A stretch of DNA of 64,000 nucleotides from UBA2199 sp964628035. GTDB lineage: Bacteria; Acidobacteriota; Aminicenantia; UBA2199. Under the pieces are notes generated by a model that saw only the letters and a program-made list of their open reading frames with translations, was not told the origin of the DNA and made no database searches. The stretch lies in NCBI GenBank assembly GCA_964628035.1, contig CAZVPI010000001.1, forward strand, positions 1-64,000, given 5' to 3'. The position numbers and the translations under genes are program-made. This document shows, in pieces, positions 7,012-15,537 of the stretch. The number at the start of each line of letters is the position of its first letter. The stretch's first letter is position 1.

Positions 7012-8538
7012 TCAGTAGGTCTTCAGTTCGCCGATCTCGGCCTCGACGGCGTGCAGGATGTCGCGGCGCCTGACCGTCTCCATCATGGCGTTGTGGTCGG
7101 GGAACAGCGGCCGGTCCTCGTCCAGGTGCCTGACCACCTTGCGCACGGCCGCCTTGGCCGCCAGCGTCCCCCTGCCCGGGGTGTAGTCGCGGAAGTCGAG
7201 GGCCTGGGCGGCGGCGATGAACTCGATGCCGAGCACGCCGTAGGCGTTGTCGACGATCTGCCGCGTCTTGAGCGCCGTGTTCATGCCCATGGAGACGAAG
7301 TCCTCCTGGTCGGCGGCGGCCGGGATCGACTGGATGGAGGCCGGCATCGACAGGATGCGCTGCTCGACGATCATCATGTCGGCCGTGTACTGGCTGAGCA
7401 TGTGGCCGGAATACATGCCGGCGCCCTTGGTCAGGAAGGAGGGCAGGCCGACGCTCAGCGCCGGGTTGAGCAGGCGGTTCAGCCGCCGCTCGGAGATGAC
7501 GCAGGCCATGGTCACGGCCGCGCCCAGCATGTCCAGCGGCACCGAGATGGGCGAGCCCTGGAAGTTGGCGCCGGTCAGCACCACGCCGTCCTCGTGCAGG
7601 AACAGGGGGTTGTCGGCCACGCCATTGAGCTCGATCTCCAGCTGCGAGCGGGTCCAGCGCAGCTGGTCGCGGGCGGCGCCCAGCACCTGCGGCGTCGAGC
7701 GCATGCTGTAGGCGTCCTGCACCTTGACCTTGACCTTGCCCAGCAGGTCGGAGCCCTCGATGACACGCTTGATGTTCTCGGCCGAGGTGACCGCCCCCTG
7801 GAAGCCGCGCAGCCGGTGCAGCCGGGCGTCGTAGGGCTTCATGTTGGCCATCAGCGCCTCCAGGGTCATGGCGGCGGCGATCTCGGCCTGCTTGAGCAGG
7901 CGCTCGATCTCGTAGATCTGCAGGCAGGCCATGCCGGTGATCAGGTTGCTGCCATTGATCGCCGCCAGGCCGTCGCGGGCCTTGAGGCCGGGCACCGCGA
8001 TGCCGGCCTTCTCCATGGCCGTCTTGCCCGGCAGCCTCTCGCCGTTGAAAAAGGCCTCGCCCTCGCCCATCAACAGCAGGGCGATCTGGCTCATCGGCGC
8101 CAGGTCGCCGCAGGCGCCGACGCTGCCCTTGTTGCAGACGACAGGCGTCACGCCCCGGTTCAGCATGGCGATCAGGGTCTGGGTGATGTCGGGGCGGCAG
8201 CCGGAGCAGCCGTTGGCGTGGACGTTGACTCTGCTGAGCATGGCCGCCCGCACCTCGGGAACGGGGACGGGGGTGCCGATGCCGGCCGCGTGGTTGTAGA
8301 TCAGGTACTTCTGGAACTGGCCGACCTGCTCGTCGGTCAGCACCACCTCGGAGAACTCGCCGATGCCGGTGTTGACCCCGTACATGATCTCTCGCGCCTC
8401 GATGCGCTTCTCGATAAAGGAGCGGCTGGCCTTGATGCGCGCCAGCGCCTGCGGATGCAGCTCCACCTTTTCGTTCCGATAGGCCACGTTGTACACGTCC
8501 TCGATCTTCAGGTTCTTGCCGGTGATGACGACCGCCAT
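7012..8538 (-). CDS. hutH: Histidine ammonia-lyase (HAL/PAL/TAL family) with Ala-Cys-Gly cofactor triad
   Basis: 508 aa, typical for HutH, which removes ammonia from L-histidine to give urocanate. The MIO cofactor is normally made from Ala-Ser-Gly; here the motif reads GSVGACGDLAP, with Ala142-Cys143-Gly144 at the same numbering as the Pseudomonas enzyme. The histidine-selectivity position keeps His83 (YNHAAG, 81-86), favouring histidine over tyrosine or phenylalanine. Start ATG 8538 follows AAGGAGG; the longer frame to 8616 has no homology. No hutU or hutI is nearby, so an aromatic-amino-acid lyase or aminomutase role remains possible. Confidence 0.8.
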   Translation of the reverse strand: MAVVITGKNLKIEDVYNVAYRNEKVELHPQALARIKASRSFIEKRIEAREIMYGVNTGIGEFSEVVLTDEQVGQFQKYLIYNHAAGIGTPVPVPEVRAAMLSRVNVHANGCSGCRPDITQTLIAMLNRGVTPVVCNKGSVGACGDLAPMSQIALLLMGEGEAFFNGERLPGKTAMEKAGIAVPGLKARDGLAAINGSNLITGMACLQIYEIERLLKQAEIAAAMTLEALMANMKPYDARLHRLRGFQGAVTSAENIKRVIEGSDLLGKVKVKVQDAYSMRSTPQVLGAARDQLRWTRSQLEIELNGVADNPLFLHEDGVVLTGANFQGSPISVPLDMLGAAVTMACVISERRLNRLLNPALSVGLPSFLTKGAGMYSGHMLSQYTADMMIVEQRILSMPASIQSIPAAADQEDFVSMGMNTALKTRQIVDNAYGVLGIEFIAAAQALDFRDYTPGRGTLAAKAAVRKVVRHLDEDRPLFPDHNAMMETVRRRDILHAVEAEIGELKTY

Positions 8539-8643
8539 GACTCCTCCTTGCGCTTCCCCGCGGGGCGCGATGATTTCCGCAAACGCCATTGTAGCCATTG
8601 CCCCCCTTTTTTGCAACGCTGCGCGAGAACGCCTTGACAGAAA

Positions 8644-8652
8644 TGGTATAAT
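8644..8652 (+). promoter_or_regulatory. Extended -10 element of htpG
   Basis: TGGTATAAT (TGn plus TATAAT) ends 29 bases before the htpG start. A TTGACA is present but only seven bases upstream of TATAAT, too close to act as its -35. Confidence 0.45.
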
Positions 8653-8681
8653 GGGGTTGAAAAAGGCAAAGGAGAATCGCC

Positions 8682-10526
8682 ATGGCAGAGGAAAAAGCGG
8701 AAAAATTCGAGTTCCAGTCGGAAGTCAAGCAGCTGCTCGACATCCTGGTCTATTCCCTGTACAAGAACAAGGAGGTGTTCCTGCGCGAGCTGGTCTCCAA
8801 CGCCGCCGACGCCCTGAACAAGATGCAGTTCGAGTTCCTGACCGTGCCCGACCTGGAGGGCCGCGACCAGGAGCTGAAGATCACGATCACGGCCGACAAG
8901 AAACACGGCCGGCTGGTGGTGGAGGACAACGGCGTGGGCATGACCCGCGAGGAGCTGGTGGCGAACATCGGCACCATCGCCCACTCGGGGACCCTCGACT
9001 ACCTGCGCCGCCTGCAGCAGCAGGGCAAGGGGCAGGCTGAGCTGATCGGCAAGTTCGGCGTCGGCTTCTACTCCAGTTTCATGGTGGCCAGGGAGATCCA
9101 CATCACCACCCGCTCCTGGCAGAAAGACGCCAAGGCCTGGCTGTGGAAATCGACCGGCGAGAACAGTTACACCATCGTGGAGACGGAGTGGGCGGGGCGC
9201 GGCACGCGCATCGAGCTGCTGCTCAAGAAGGACGAGAAGGAGTACCTGGAGGCCTATCGCCTCAGGCACGTCATCCTCAGCCACTCCAAGTTCGTCCCCT
9301 TCCCCATCTACCTGGACAGCGAGAAGATCGAGCGCCGCGACGCGGTCTGGGCCCAGCCCAAGTCGCAGCTGGCCGAAAAGGACTATAGCGAGTTCTACAA
9401 GTTCCTGGAAAACACCCAGGAGGAGCCCGAGACTTGGCTGCACCTGCAGTCCGACGCCCCGGTGCAGTTTCAGGCCCTGCTGTACGTGCCCAAGACCTCG
9501 TTCGCGTTCCTGGGGCTGATGAAGGAAGAACCGGGCGTCGACCTCTATTCGCGCAAGGTCCTGATCCAGAAGGGGTCCAAGGAGGTCATGCCCGAGTACC
9601 TGCGCTTCGTCAAGGGGGTCATCGACTCGGAGGAGATCCCGCTGAACATCTCGCGCGAGACGGTGCAGAACAACGTGCGCATCGACAAGATCCGCAAGCA
9701 CGTGGTCCGGAAGCTGCTGGAGCACCTCGAGGCGCTGAAGGAGAAGGAGCGCGGCAAATACCTGGCGATCTGGAAGAACTTCGCCAAGAACCTCAAGGAG
9801 GGGGCGGTCAACGACTTCGAGAACCGCGAAAAGATCGTCCCGCTCCTGCTGTTCGCCACTTCCCGGACCTCCGGCGATGAGCTCGCCGACCTGAAACAGT
9901 ACGCCGGCCGCATGGCCGAAGGACAAAAGGAGATCTATTACCTGGGCGGCGGCGACCGCGCCGCCATCGAGCGCAACCCGGCGCTGGAGATCTTCCGCAA
10001 GAAGGACTACGAGGTGCTCTTCCTGACCGACCCGCTCGACGAGTTCGTCCTCGACCACCTGCGCGAGTTTGACAAGAAGCCGTTCAAGATGGCCGAGAGC
10101 GCCGACATCGCCCTTGAGGAGAAGCCGGCCGCCGGCGAGACGGATCTGAAGGAAGCGGAGAACCTTGTGGCCTACCTGAAAACGACCTACGGCGACCAGG
10201 TGCTGGACGTGAAGGTGTCGAAGCGCCTGGTCGACAGCCCCTGCCTGCTGCTCAACCCGGCCGACGCCCCCTCGGCGCAGATGGAGAAGATCATGCGCCT
10301 GGTGAACAAGGATTTCCCGCTGGCCAAGCGCGTGCTGGAGATCAACCCCGGACATCCGCTGATCCGCAAGATGGCCGCTTTGCACCGGGCCGACCCGGCG
10401 TCGCTGCTGTTGAAGAACCTGGCCCTGCAGCTGCTGGACAACATGAAGCTGCGCGAGGGGATCCTCGGCGACGCCGAGGCCGCCATCGACCGCATCCAGC
10501 AGATCATGCTCTACGCGGCCGATTGA
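8682..10526 (+). CDS. htpG: Chaperone protein HtpG (Hsp90)
   Basis: 614 aa, full length. Cytosolic ATP-dependent chaperone. The N-terminal GHKL ATPase motifs are visible: NAAD (40-43), DNGVGM (82-87) and GKFGVGFYSS (123-132). Middle and C-terminal dimerisation domains follow, without the charged linker of eukaryotic Hsp90. ATG 8682 follows AAGGAG. Transcribed alone; a 395-base gene-free region follows. No CIRCE or other heat-shock operator is apparent upstream. Confidence 0.95.
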   Translation: MAEEKAEKFEFQSEVKQLLDILVYSLYKNKEVFLRELVSNAADALNKMQFEFLTVPDLEGRDQELKITITADKKHGRLVVEDNGVGMTREELVANIGTIAHSGTLDYLRRLQQQGKGQAELIGKFGVGFYSSFMVAREIHITTRSWQKDAKAWLWKSTGENSYTIVETEWAGRGTRIELLLKKDEKEYLEAYRLRHVILSHSKFVPFPIYLDSEKIERRDAVWAQPKSQLAEKDYSEFYKFLENTQEEPETWLHLQSDAPVQFQALLYVPKTSFAFLGLMKEEPGVDLYSRKVLIQKGSKEVMPEYLRFVKGVIDSEEIPLNISRETVQNNVRIDKIRKHVVRKLLEHLEALKEKERGKYLAIWKNFAKNLKEGAVNDFENREKIVPLLLFATSRTSGDELADLKQYAGRMAEGQKEIYYLGGGDRAAIERNPALEIFRKKDYEVLFLTDPLDEFVLDHLREFDKKPFKMAESADIALEEKPAAGETDLKEAENLVAYLKTTYGDQVLDVKVSKRLVDSPCLLLNPADAPSAQMEKIMRLVNKDFPLAKRVLEINPGHPLIRKMAALHRADPASLLLKNLALQLLDNMKLREGILGDAEAAIDRIQQIMLYAAD

Positions 10527-10921
10527 GCCATTTTCTGTTGCTGATCCTCATGCAAGTTCACGCACCGGCTTAAGAGGTTTCGGACAAGCGGATCGGTGGT
10601 AATGGCAGTAATAGTGATAGGAACAGCGATCAGCAAACTCCTTAGATGTTTAGGCGCATCCGGAATATGCATTTAAAAGACTTGCCTTGGATCCTTTCCG
10701 TCCGTTCGTCCTATGCGGTTGCGAATCACGACAGCTCGTCTTTTTGCAGTTTCTCATTACTCATCACTTATCACGCATCACTTTTTCGGCTGCTACTACC
10801 ACTTTTAGTTCGCTAAATCTCTTGCTGACACTAACACTGTCACTGACACTCATTAAGGTAAAAGGTAAACGTGAAAAGCCCTCGGCTTTTACGAATCACG
10901 AATTACGATAGATCGTTCCTG
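10527..10921. other. Gene-free region with low-complexity word repeats
   Basis: 395 bases between htpG and the convergent cytochrome-barrel gene, lower in GC than its surroundings. It contains short degenerate repeats such as CATTACTCATCACTTATCAC (near 10751) and GACACTAACACTGTCACTG (near 10828), the word AAGGTAAAAGGTAAA, and CGAATCACGAATTACG next to the cytochrome gene stop. Similar words recur in other intergenic regions of the window. No coding sequence, tRNA or clear terminator seen. Confidence 0.6.
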
Positions 10922-12094
10922 CTAAAAAGCGGTGACCAGGCCGACGCCGAAGCGGAGGTGCTCGCCGTCCTTGGAGCGGAAGGCGTAGGTGGCCTCGGCC
11001 ACCAGGCGGAAGTTGCGCCGCAACACCCGGCCGCCGTGCAGCGTCGCCGCCGTGTAGTCCAGGGCGTCCCAGCCCGAATCGACCCAGTTGAACAGCGCCG
11101 CTCCGTACCAGTCGCCGTCGCCGCCGCCCGGCAGCCAGAGCAGCTCGGCAAAGCCGCCGCGCGTGGCCACCTCCCTGGCTCCCAGCACGAACGAGGGGTT
11201 GCCGTCCCGGCGCTCGACGTACTGCAGGTTCAGCTCCATCTTGCCCGCCGCCAGGGTGGCGTCGGCACCGGCCATCCACACGCGGTTGACCAGGCCGTTC
11301 GCCCCCTGCTCCTTGCCGTAGTAGCCGAAGGCGCCGGCGCGGAGGCTCTCGCCCAGCCCCTGCGAGACCCGGCCCAGCACGTTCTTGTACTTGTCGGCGT
11401 CGAAGCGGCCGCCGGGGTTGGCCTCGCTGTCGCCGATGCCGCTGCCGTTGACGATTTCCAGCGCCAAGTCGGTGCCGCCCTTGAGGCCGTAGGTGAGCAT
11501 GACGCCGCGGTCATAGGTCAGGTCGATCCCCGACAGCCCGGGCTTGCTCCGGTAGACGCGGTAATTCTCATAGGTCAGGCGCAGCTCGCCCTTGAACAGC
11601 GGGTCGGAGACGGCGAACTGGCCGACGGCCACGTCCAGGTCGCCCAGCACCTCGTTGAACATGACGAAGGCGTCCTCCAGGCCGGCGATCTTGCCCCGCT
11701 CGCTGAAAAAGAAATAAAAATAATAGGATACGTTGCGGAACAGCTCGCCGCCCGAGAGGAGCTTGATCAGGTAGGGAGTGGCCAGGTCCAGGCTCTTGCC
11801 GTTGCCGCTGTTGACGGTGGCGAAGGTTTCCAGGCGCAGGGCCACGGGCAGCTCGCGGATCAGCGACAGCTTCCCGTCGCCGGTGTCGGCCGTGTAACGC
11901 GGCGCCTCCTGGTCCTTGAGCACGAAGCCGTCGCCGGCGAACTCCTCGCCGTAGGGCTTCAGCCTGGGGAACGGCGCATGGCAGACCTTGCAGGACATGC
12001 GGTACTTGCGGGCGAAGGCCGGCATGGCCTCGAGCGAGGCGGCCAGCCCCAGGCCCAGCATCACGAACAGGAGAACAGCGGCGGTCTTTTTCAT
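10922..12094 (-). CDS. Outer-membrane beta-barrel protein with one N-terminal c-type heme motif
   Basis: 390 aa. A signal peptide (MKKTAAVLLF…, about 23 residues) is followed at once by a heme-binding CKVCH (35-39), then a long Gly/Tyr/aromatic region with amphipathic repeats that ends in a C-terminal Phe (…GVGLVTAF), typical of an outer-membrane barrel. Start ATG 12094 follows GAGGAGGG, ten bases after the stop of the multiheme cytochrome gene, so the two are one operon. Probable role: a heme-plugged barrel moving electrons across the outer membrane or anchoring the partner cytochrome. The barrel assignment rests on composition. Confidence 0.65.
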   Translation of the reverse strand: MKKTAAVLLFVMLGLGLAASLEAMPAFARKYRMSCKVCHAPFPRLKPYGEEFAGDGFVLKDQEAPRYTADTGDGKLSLIRELPVALRLETFATVNSGNGKSLDLATPYLIKLLSGGELFRNVSYYFYFFFSERGKIAGLEDAFVMFNEVLGDLDVAVGQFAVSDPLFKGELRLTYENYRVYRSKPGLSGIDLTYDRGVMLTYGLKGGTDLALEIVNGSGIGDSEANPGGRFDADKYKNVLGRVSQGLGESLRAGAFGYYGKEQGANGLVNRVWMAGADATLAAGKMELNLQYVERRDGNPSFVLGAREVATRGGFAELLWLPGGGDGDWYGAALFNWVDSGWDALDYTAATLHGGRVLRRNFRLVAEATYAFRSKDGEHLRFGVGLVTAF

Positions 12095-12104
12095 GGCCCC
12101 CTCC

Positions 12105-13466
12105 TCAGTCGACGACCTGGATGACGGTCGAGTGCTCATTGACCCTGACGATCTCCGACTCCTCGGCCGGCACGCCGAGCAAGTCGGCCACCGGCTTGAC
12201 CAGCTTCTGGAAATTCAGGACGGCGGTGACCTTCAGCGGCCCGGCGGCAATGGTGTCGGGCAGGGTGAAGGTGCAGGTCTCCAGCTTGGTCTCGCGCGGC
12301 CCGATGCGGTAGTCGACGCCCAGCGACTTGGTGTTCCACTGCTGCATGGTCATCCGCCCCTGGGGGTCGAAATAGGGCATGCGGAAGATGCGGTCGCCGG
12401 CCGGCACGCCGTCGCGCGCCACGCCGGCGAAGTCGGGCTTGTCCAGGGCGATGCCCAGGTCCTGGTAGGCCAGGGCGTCGGAGGCGATGGTGTACTCCTC
12501 GCCGGCAAAGCCCTTCCTGTCGACCGGCAGGTGGTAGGTTTTGCCGGCGGCATCGACCGCTTCCACGTGCATCCAGACGATGCGGTCCTCGACCGAGCCG
12601 CTGGGAAACTTGTGCCCCGTCTTCTGGTTGAACAGGGCGACGGTGAACTTCACCCTGTCTCCCGGCTCGGCCTCGCGGATGTCGGGATGGATGCGCAGTT
12701 CGATCGTGCCGGCCACCTTGCCCGGGTCGTGGGCGCCGTGAAACAGGTGCTGGCGCACGTCGGCATAGCGGTTGCCCATGGCCGCCGAGCGCCCCTCGGC
12801 ATAGGTCATGTGGCAGTCGTGGCAGCGCACGCCCTCCCTGGCGTAGGGCCCCGCCTTCCATTCCAGCTGCGTCGACTTCACCCAGACGCCGTAGGGGCTC
12901 ATCTCGTTGTGGCAGGTGCCGCAGAACTCGGCCTGGCCCAGGAACTCCGACTTGGCCAGGTTGTGCTCGGGCGAGTTCTTGCCCTGGCGCGGGCCGTACT
13001 TGGTCTTGCCCGGCTCGGAGACGAAGTTGAAGTTGTGCGGCACGTCGCCGGAAAATCCCGTCGCCGTGTGGCAAAAGTCGCAGGCGACCGACTCGTTGGC
13101 CCGGCTGTTCTTCCCGGGCCGCGGCGGCGGCACGTCGCCGGCAAGGAAGGCGACCGGCGTATGGCAGCCGTTGCAGCCGTCGGCGGCGGCCTTGAAGGCC
13201 TTGTCCTTCTCGCCGTGGGGCACGGCCAGCTGGAAGTACTCGATCTCGTCCCAGTGGTGGGTGTAGGCCTGCGACATCATCGCCTGCCGCCATTGCTGGT
13301 ATATGTCGCCATGGCACGAGGTGCCGCAGAAGCCGGGGGTGGAAAATTCCGAGTACTTGCGCGTCCCCAGCGCCGCCTCGCCGCTCTTGACCAGCGCCTG
13401 CGCCGCCAGGGCGGCCAGCAGCGCCAGCGTCCCGACCGCAACCCATGGAACGATCTTATTCTTCAT
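12105..13466 (-). CDS. Extracytoplasmic multiheme c-type cytochrome (c554-like)
   Basis: 453 aa. One N-terminal signal or anchor helix (6-24). Four standard CXXCH heme sites: 98-102, 129-133, 182-186 and 215-219. A fifth site is CGTSCH (47-52), with one extra residue between the cysteines (CX3CH). The C-terminal half (from about 240) is heme-free and beta-rich. The arrangement resembles the cytochrome c554/NrfH-linked family. Translated from ATG 13466 with a clear promoter upstream; the cytochrome-barrel gene follows. Probably periplasmic or surface electron transfer; donor and acceptor unknown. Confidence 0.75.
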   Translation of the reverse strand: MKNKIVPWVAVGTLALLAALAAQALVKSGEAALGTRKYSEFSTPGFCGTSCHGDIYQQWRQAMMSQAYTHHWDEIEYFQLAVPHGEKDKAFKAAADGCNGCHTPVAFLAGDVPPPRPGKNSRANESVACDFCHTATGFSGDVPHNFNFVSEPGKTKYGPRQGKNSPEHNLAKSEFLGQAEFCGTCHNEMSPYGVWVKSTQLEWKAGPYAREGVRCHDCHMTYAEGRSAAMGNRYADVRQHLFHGAHDPGKVAGTIELRIHPDIREAEPGDRVKFTVALFNQKTGHKFPSGSVEDRIVWMHVEAVDAAGKTYHLPVDRKGFAGEEYTIASDALAYQDLGIALDKPDFAGVARDGVPAGDRIFRMPYFDPQGRMTMQQWNTKSLGVDYRIGPRETKLETCTFTLPDTIAAGPLKVTAVLNFQKLVKPVADLLGVPAEESEIVRVNEHSTVIQVVD

Positions 13467-13492
13467 GCCGCTCTCCTTCGCCCGCAGGAGGA

Positions 13493-13521
13493 AAAGTACA
13501 ACCCTGGACCGGCGTTGTCAA
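13493..13521 (-). promoter_or_regulatory. Promoter of the cytochrome operon
   Basis: Minus-strand TTGACA (13521-13516), 17-base spacer, TACTTT (13498-13493), giving a leader of about 20 bases before the cytochrome start. Confidence 0.6.
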
Positions 13522-13551
13522 GAGCCGGGCGGCATGGGGCCGGGATGCCTC

Positions 13552-14859
13552 TCAATCGAAGTTCAGGATCAGGCTGGCCTCGTAGCAGGAGGCGCACTTG
13601 CGGCCGCCCGAGCAGGGCGACTCGCCGGCCAGCAGCAGCAGGCCGTGGTTGACCAGGGAGCCGTCGAGCCACTGGCGGACGATTTCGGTGACGTCGCGGG
13701 TGAACTCCTCCGTCTCCAGCGAGATGTCGATGCGTTGACCGATGGCGGGAATCGCGCAACTGCTCATGGGCGCTTCGAGCACCCACAGGTTCTCCGTGCA
13801 GCCGCAGCCGCTGTTGGCGTCCTCATGAACCGAGTGGATCCGCTTCATCTTGAGCTTGGCGCTCTTCAACGCCCCAAGCTTGTCGACGTACTTGCTCAGG
13901 GAGAACAAAATGCGCGAGCGATATATGGAGGCCACGCTGATGCTCTGGTAGGGAAACCAATAAGCCCCGACCCAGGCACACAATCCGCTGCAGGCGGAGC
14001 CGAACATCTGCTGCCATCCCTGCTGCAGGACGGAAATATGGACCGGAGGGCTGATTTTGCCAGGGAACGTATCGTGACAGGGGTAATTCACGTACACGCC
14101 GGGCACGGTCTCGCCCTGAAGGAACTTCATTGGTTGGGCCTTAGACGCCAAGCCCGTGAACGATTTCAGCTCGAAAGCGGCGTCGCTCTCATCATAGATT
14201 TTGGGGTCGTCCATGGAGCTCACGCGGATGCGGTATTTCCCGGCCGGGGCGGTGTTGCCCGGGTATTCCCCCGCCTTCCAGGCGAAGGTGCCGGTCGCCG
14301 GCAGGTTCTCAGCCAAAATGCCGATCGTGCAGCAGCCTTCCTTCATCAGCTGCAGCCGCACCTTGCCGACCATGGCGGGAGCGATCGATTTCCAGGCGAC
14401 CTCGGTTTCCTTGTGCAGCAGCAGGGCGTTCCCGCCGTTGGGCTTTTTCAGCTGCAGCGCGGTCGGAGGCGGCGGGGGCGGCGCCAGGTCGACCAGGGAA
14501 AACAGGCCGTCGCTATCATCGACTTCGCTGCTTTCGATGGCGCGCACGCGCACCTTGTAATCGCTGCCGGCCTGGACGGTGGTGCCGTCGGCCAGCCTGC
14601 CCGCCGTCCACAGGAAAGGGGAGCTTCCCGGCGGCAGGCTGTTGGCGATGGAGCCCACGACCGTGCCCCCCTTGAGCAGGTTGATGCGCACGTTCTGCAC
14701 CACCCCAACGGCGCTCCACTGGACCTGGCAGTTGGCCTGGCCCAGGGTCAGAGACTCTCCGCCATTGGGCTTGACCAGCGTCAGCGTTCCGGCGCGAAGG
14801 GGGCCGGCGAACGACAGGGCCAGCAAGACCAGCACGGCAAGGCAGGCGATCTTGTTCAT
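13552..14859 (-). CDS. Secreted protein with two KNH (Kre9-like) domains and a C-terminal DNRLRE-like region
   Basis: 435 aa. Signal peptide (about 1-23), then two repeats that start with a PNGG motif (KPNGGESL at about 29; KPNGGNAL at about 139), each resembling the Ser-Thr-rich Kre9/KNH Ig-like domain, joined by a Pro6 linker. The second half (about 240-435) has beta-strand patterns and a late FTRDVTEIVRQWLDGS, seen in DNRLRE-type surface modules. About ten cysteines in the second half suggest disulfides. Likely cell-surface or secreted; partner unknown. A single-KNH relative lies at 38533. Confidence 0.65.
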   Translation of the reverse strand: MNKIACLAVLVLLALSFAGPLRAGTLTLVKPNGGESLTLGQANCQVQWSAVGVVQNVRINLLKGGTVVGSIANSLPPGSSPFLWTAGRLADGTTVQAGSDYKVRVRAIESSEVDDSDGLFSLVDLAPPPPPPTALQLKKPNGGNALLLHKETEVAWKSIAPAMVGKVRLQLMKEGCCTIGILAENLPATGTFAWKAGEYPGNTAPAGKYRIRVSSMDDPKIYDESDAAFELKSFTGLASKAQPMKFLQGETVPGVYVNYPCHDTFPGKISPPVHISVLQQGWQQMFGSACSGLCAWVGAYWFPYQSISVASIYRSRILFSLSKYVDKLGALKSAKLKMKRIHSVHEDANSGCGCTENLWVLEAPMSSCAIPAIGQRIDISLETEEFTRDVTEIVRQWLDGSLVNHGLLLLAGESPCSGGRKCASCYEASLILNFD

Positions 14860-15073
14860 GGCGCATTCCTCCCGGGAACGTTATTTACTTAGTAATAGGC
14901 TTTCCCGCGGTGATATCTCAGTGCTATTGCGTCTCAATGATATCTTGGTGTTCGTGTTAGTGCTTTGCTGCCCAAAATAAATCGCTTTTTGGACAGATTG
15001 CCTGATCAATAAAGGGTTTCGGGACTAGCCAAAGCAGTTTTTTGGCGAGGGCTGAGGCTCGTAAAACTAAAAT

Positions 15074-15124
15074 ACCAAGCACCAAGCACCAAATCCCAAA
15101 GAAATTCCAGGATCCAAATTCCCA
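15074..15124 (-). repeat. GGTGCTTGG-type intergenic element, copy 1 (minus orientation)
   Basis: Reads on the minus strand as GGGATTTGGTGCTTGG followed by GTGCTTGGTATTTT. It pairs as an imperfect inverted repeat with 15210-15263 and resembles 16590-16651. Confidence 0.65.
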
Positions 15125-15209
15125 TCCCCTGGCGGGGACGTTGTGACCCAAACGAAGACCAAAATGCACTTTACGTGCATAGAACTTGATCCTTTATGGC
15201 TTTCGTTTT

Positions 15210-15263
15210 GGTCATTCGGTCATTGGTGCTTGTTTGGAATTTGGTGCTTGGAACTTGGTGCTG
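15210..15263 (+). repeat. GGTGCTTGG-type intergenic element, copy 2
   Basis: GGTCATTGGTGCTTG, then TTTGGAATTTGGTGCTTGG, then AACTTGGTGCT. Nearly the same string of words occurs at 16590-16651. Confidence 0.7.
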
Positions 15264-15385
15264 CTGTCTTCCCAGCTTTGAAGTGATTTTGGACAGATCT
15301 GGTGATAGTGTAAGCAACGGCAATCAACGAACTCTTATGAGAACCCCAAGCGGCAGCAGCCGGCCATGAAACGAACTGCTCCTGG

Positions 15386-15450
15386 GATCGGTGACTGGAA
15401 CGGCGTCAGTGCGATCTTCTTCTTCGCTTTTACCTTTTACCTTTTTCTTT
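15386..15450 (+). repeat. GTGACTGGAAC-type intergenic element, copy 1
   Basis: Starts GATCGGTGACTGGAACGGC and ends in CTTTTACCTTTTACC. About 75% identical by eye to 21926-21990 over 60 bases. Confidence 0.65.
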
Positions 15451-15537
15451 TTACCTTTTTAGCGCGTTTGCGCCGGCCCTTTGGAACTGACCGTTTTTGC
15501 TGTTCCGCGCCGCTCGTCACTTTTCACTGAAGCCCGC

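Larger units (their letters stand above)
14860..15537. other. 678-base gene-free region rich in degenerate word repeats
   Basis: Between two minus-strand genes. It holds an inverted pair of 'GGTGCTTGG' elements (15074-15124 and 15210-15263) and a 65-base element (15386-15450) shared with 21926-21990. TTTTACCTTTTACC-type runs and a GTCACTTTTCACTGA word lie near the EamA gene stop. No gene, tRNA or obvious intrinsic terminator seen. Confidence 0.65.

Noticed and set aside
8634..8652. TTGACA followed by TATAAT before htpG as a -35/-10 pair
   Set aside because: The spacer is only seven bases; a working pair needs about 17. The extended -10 alone is reported.
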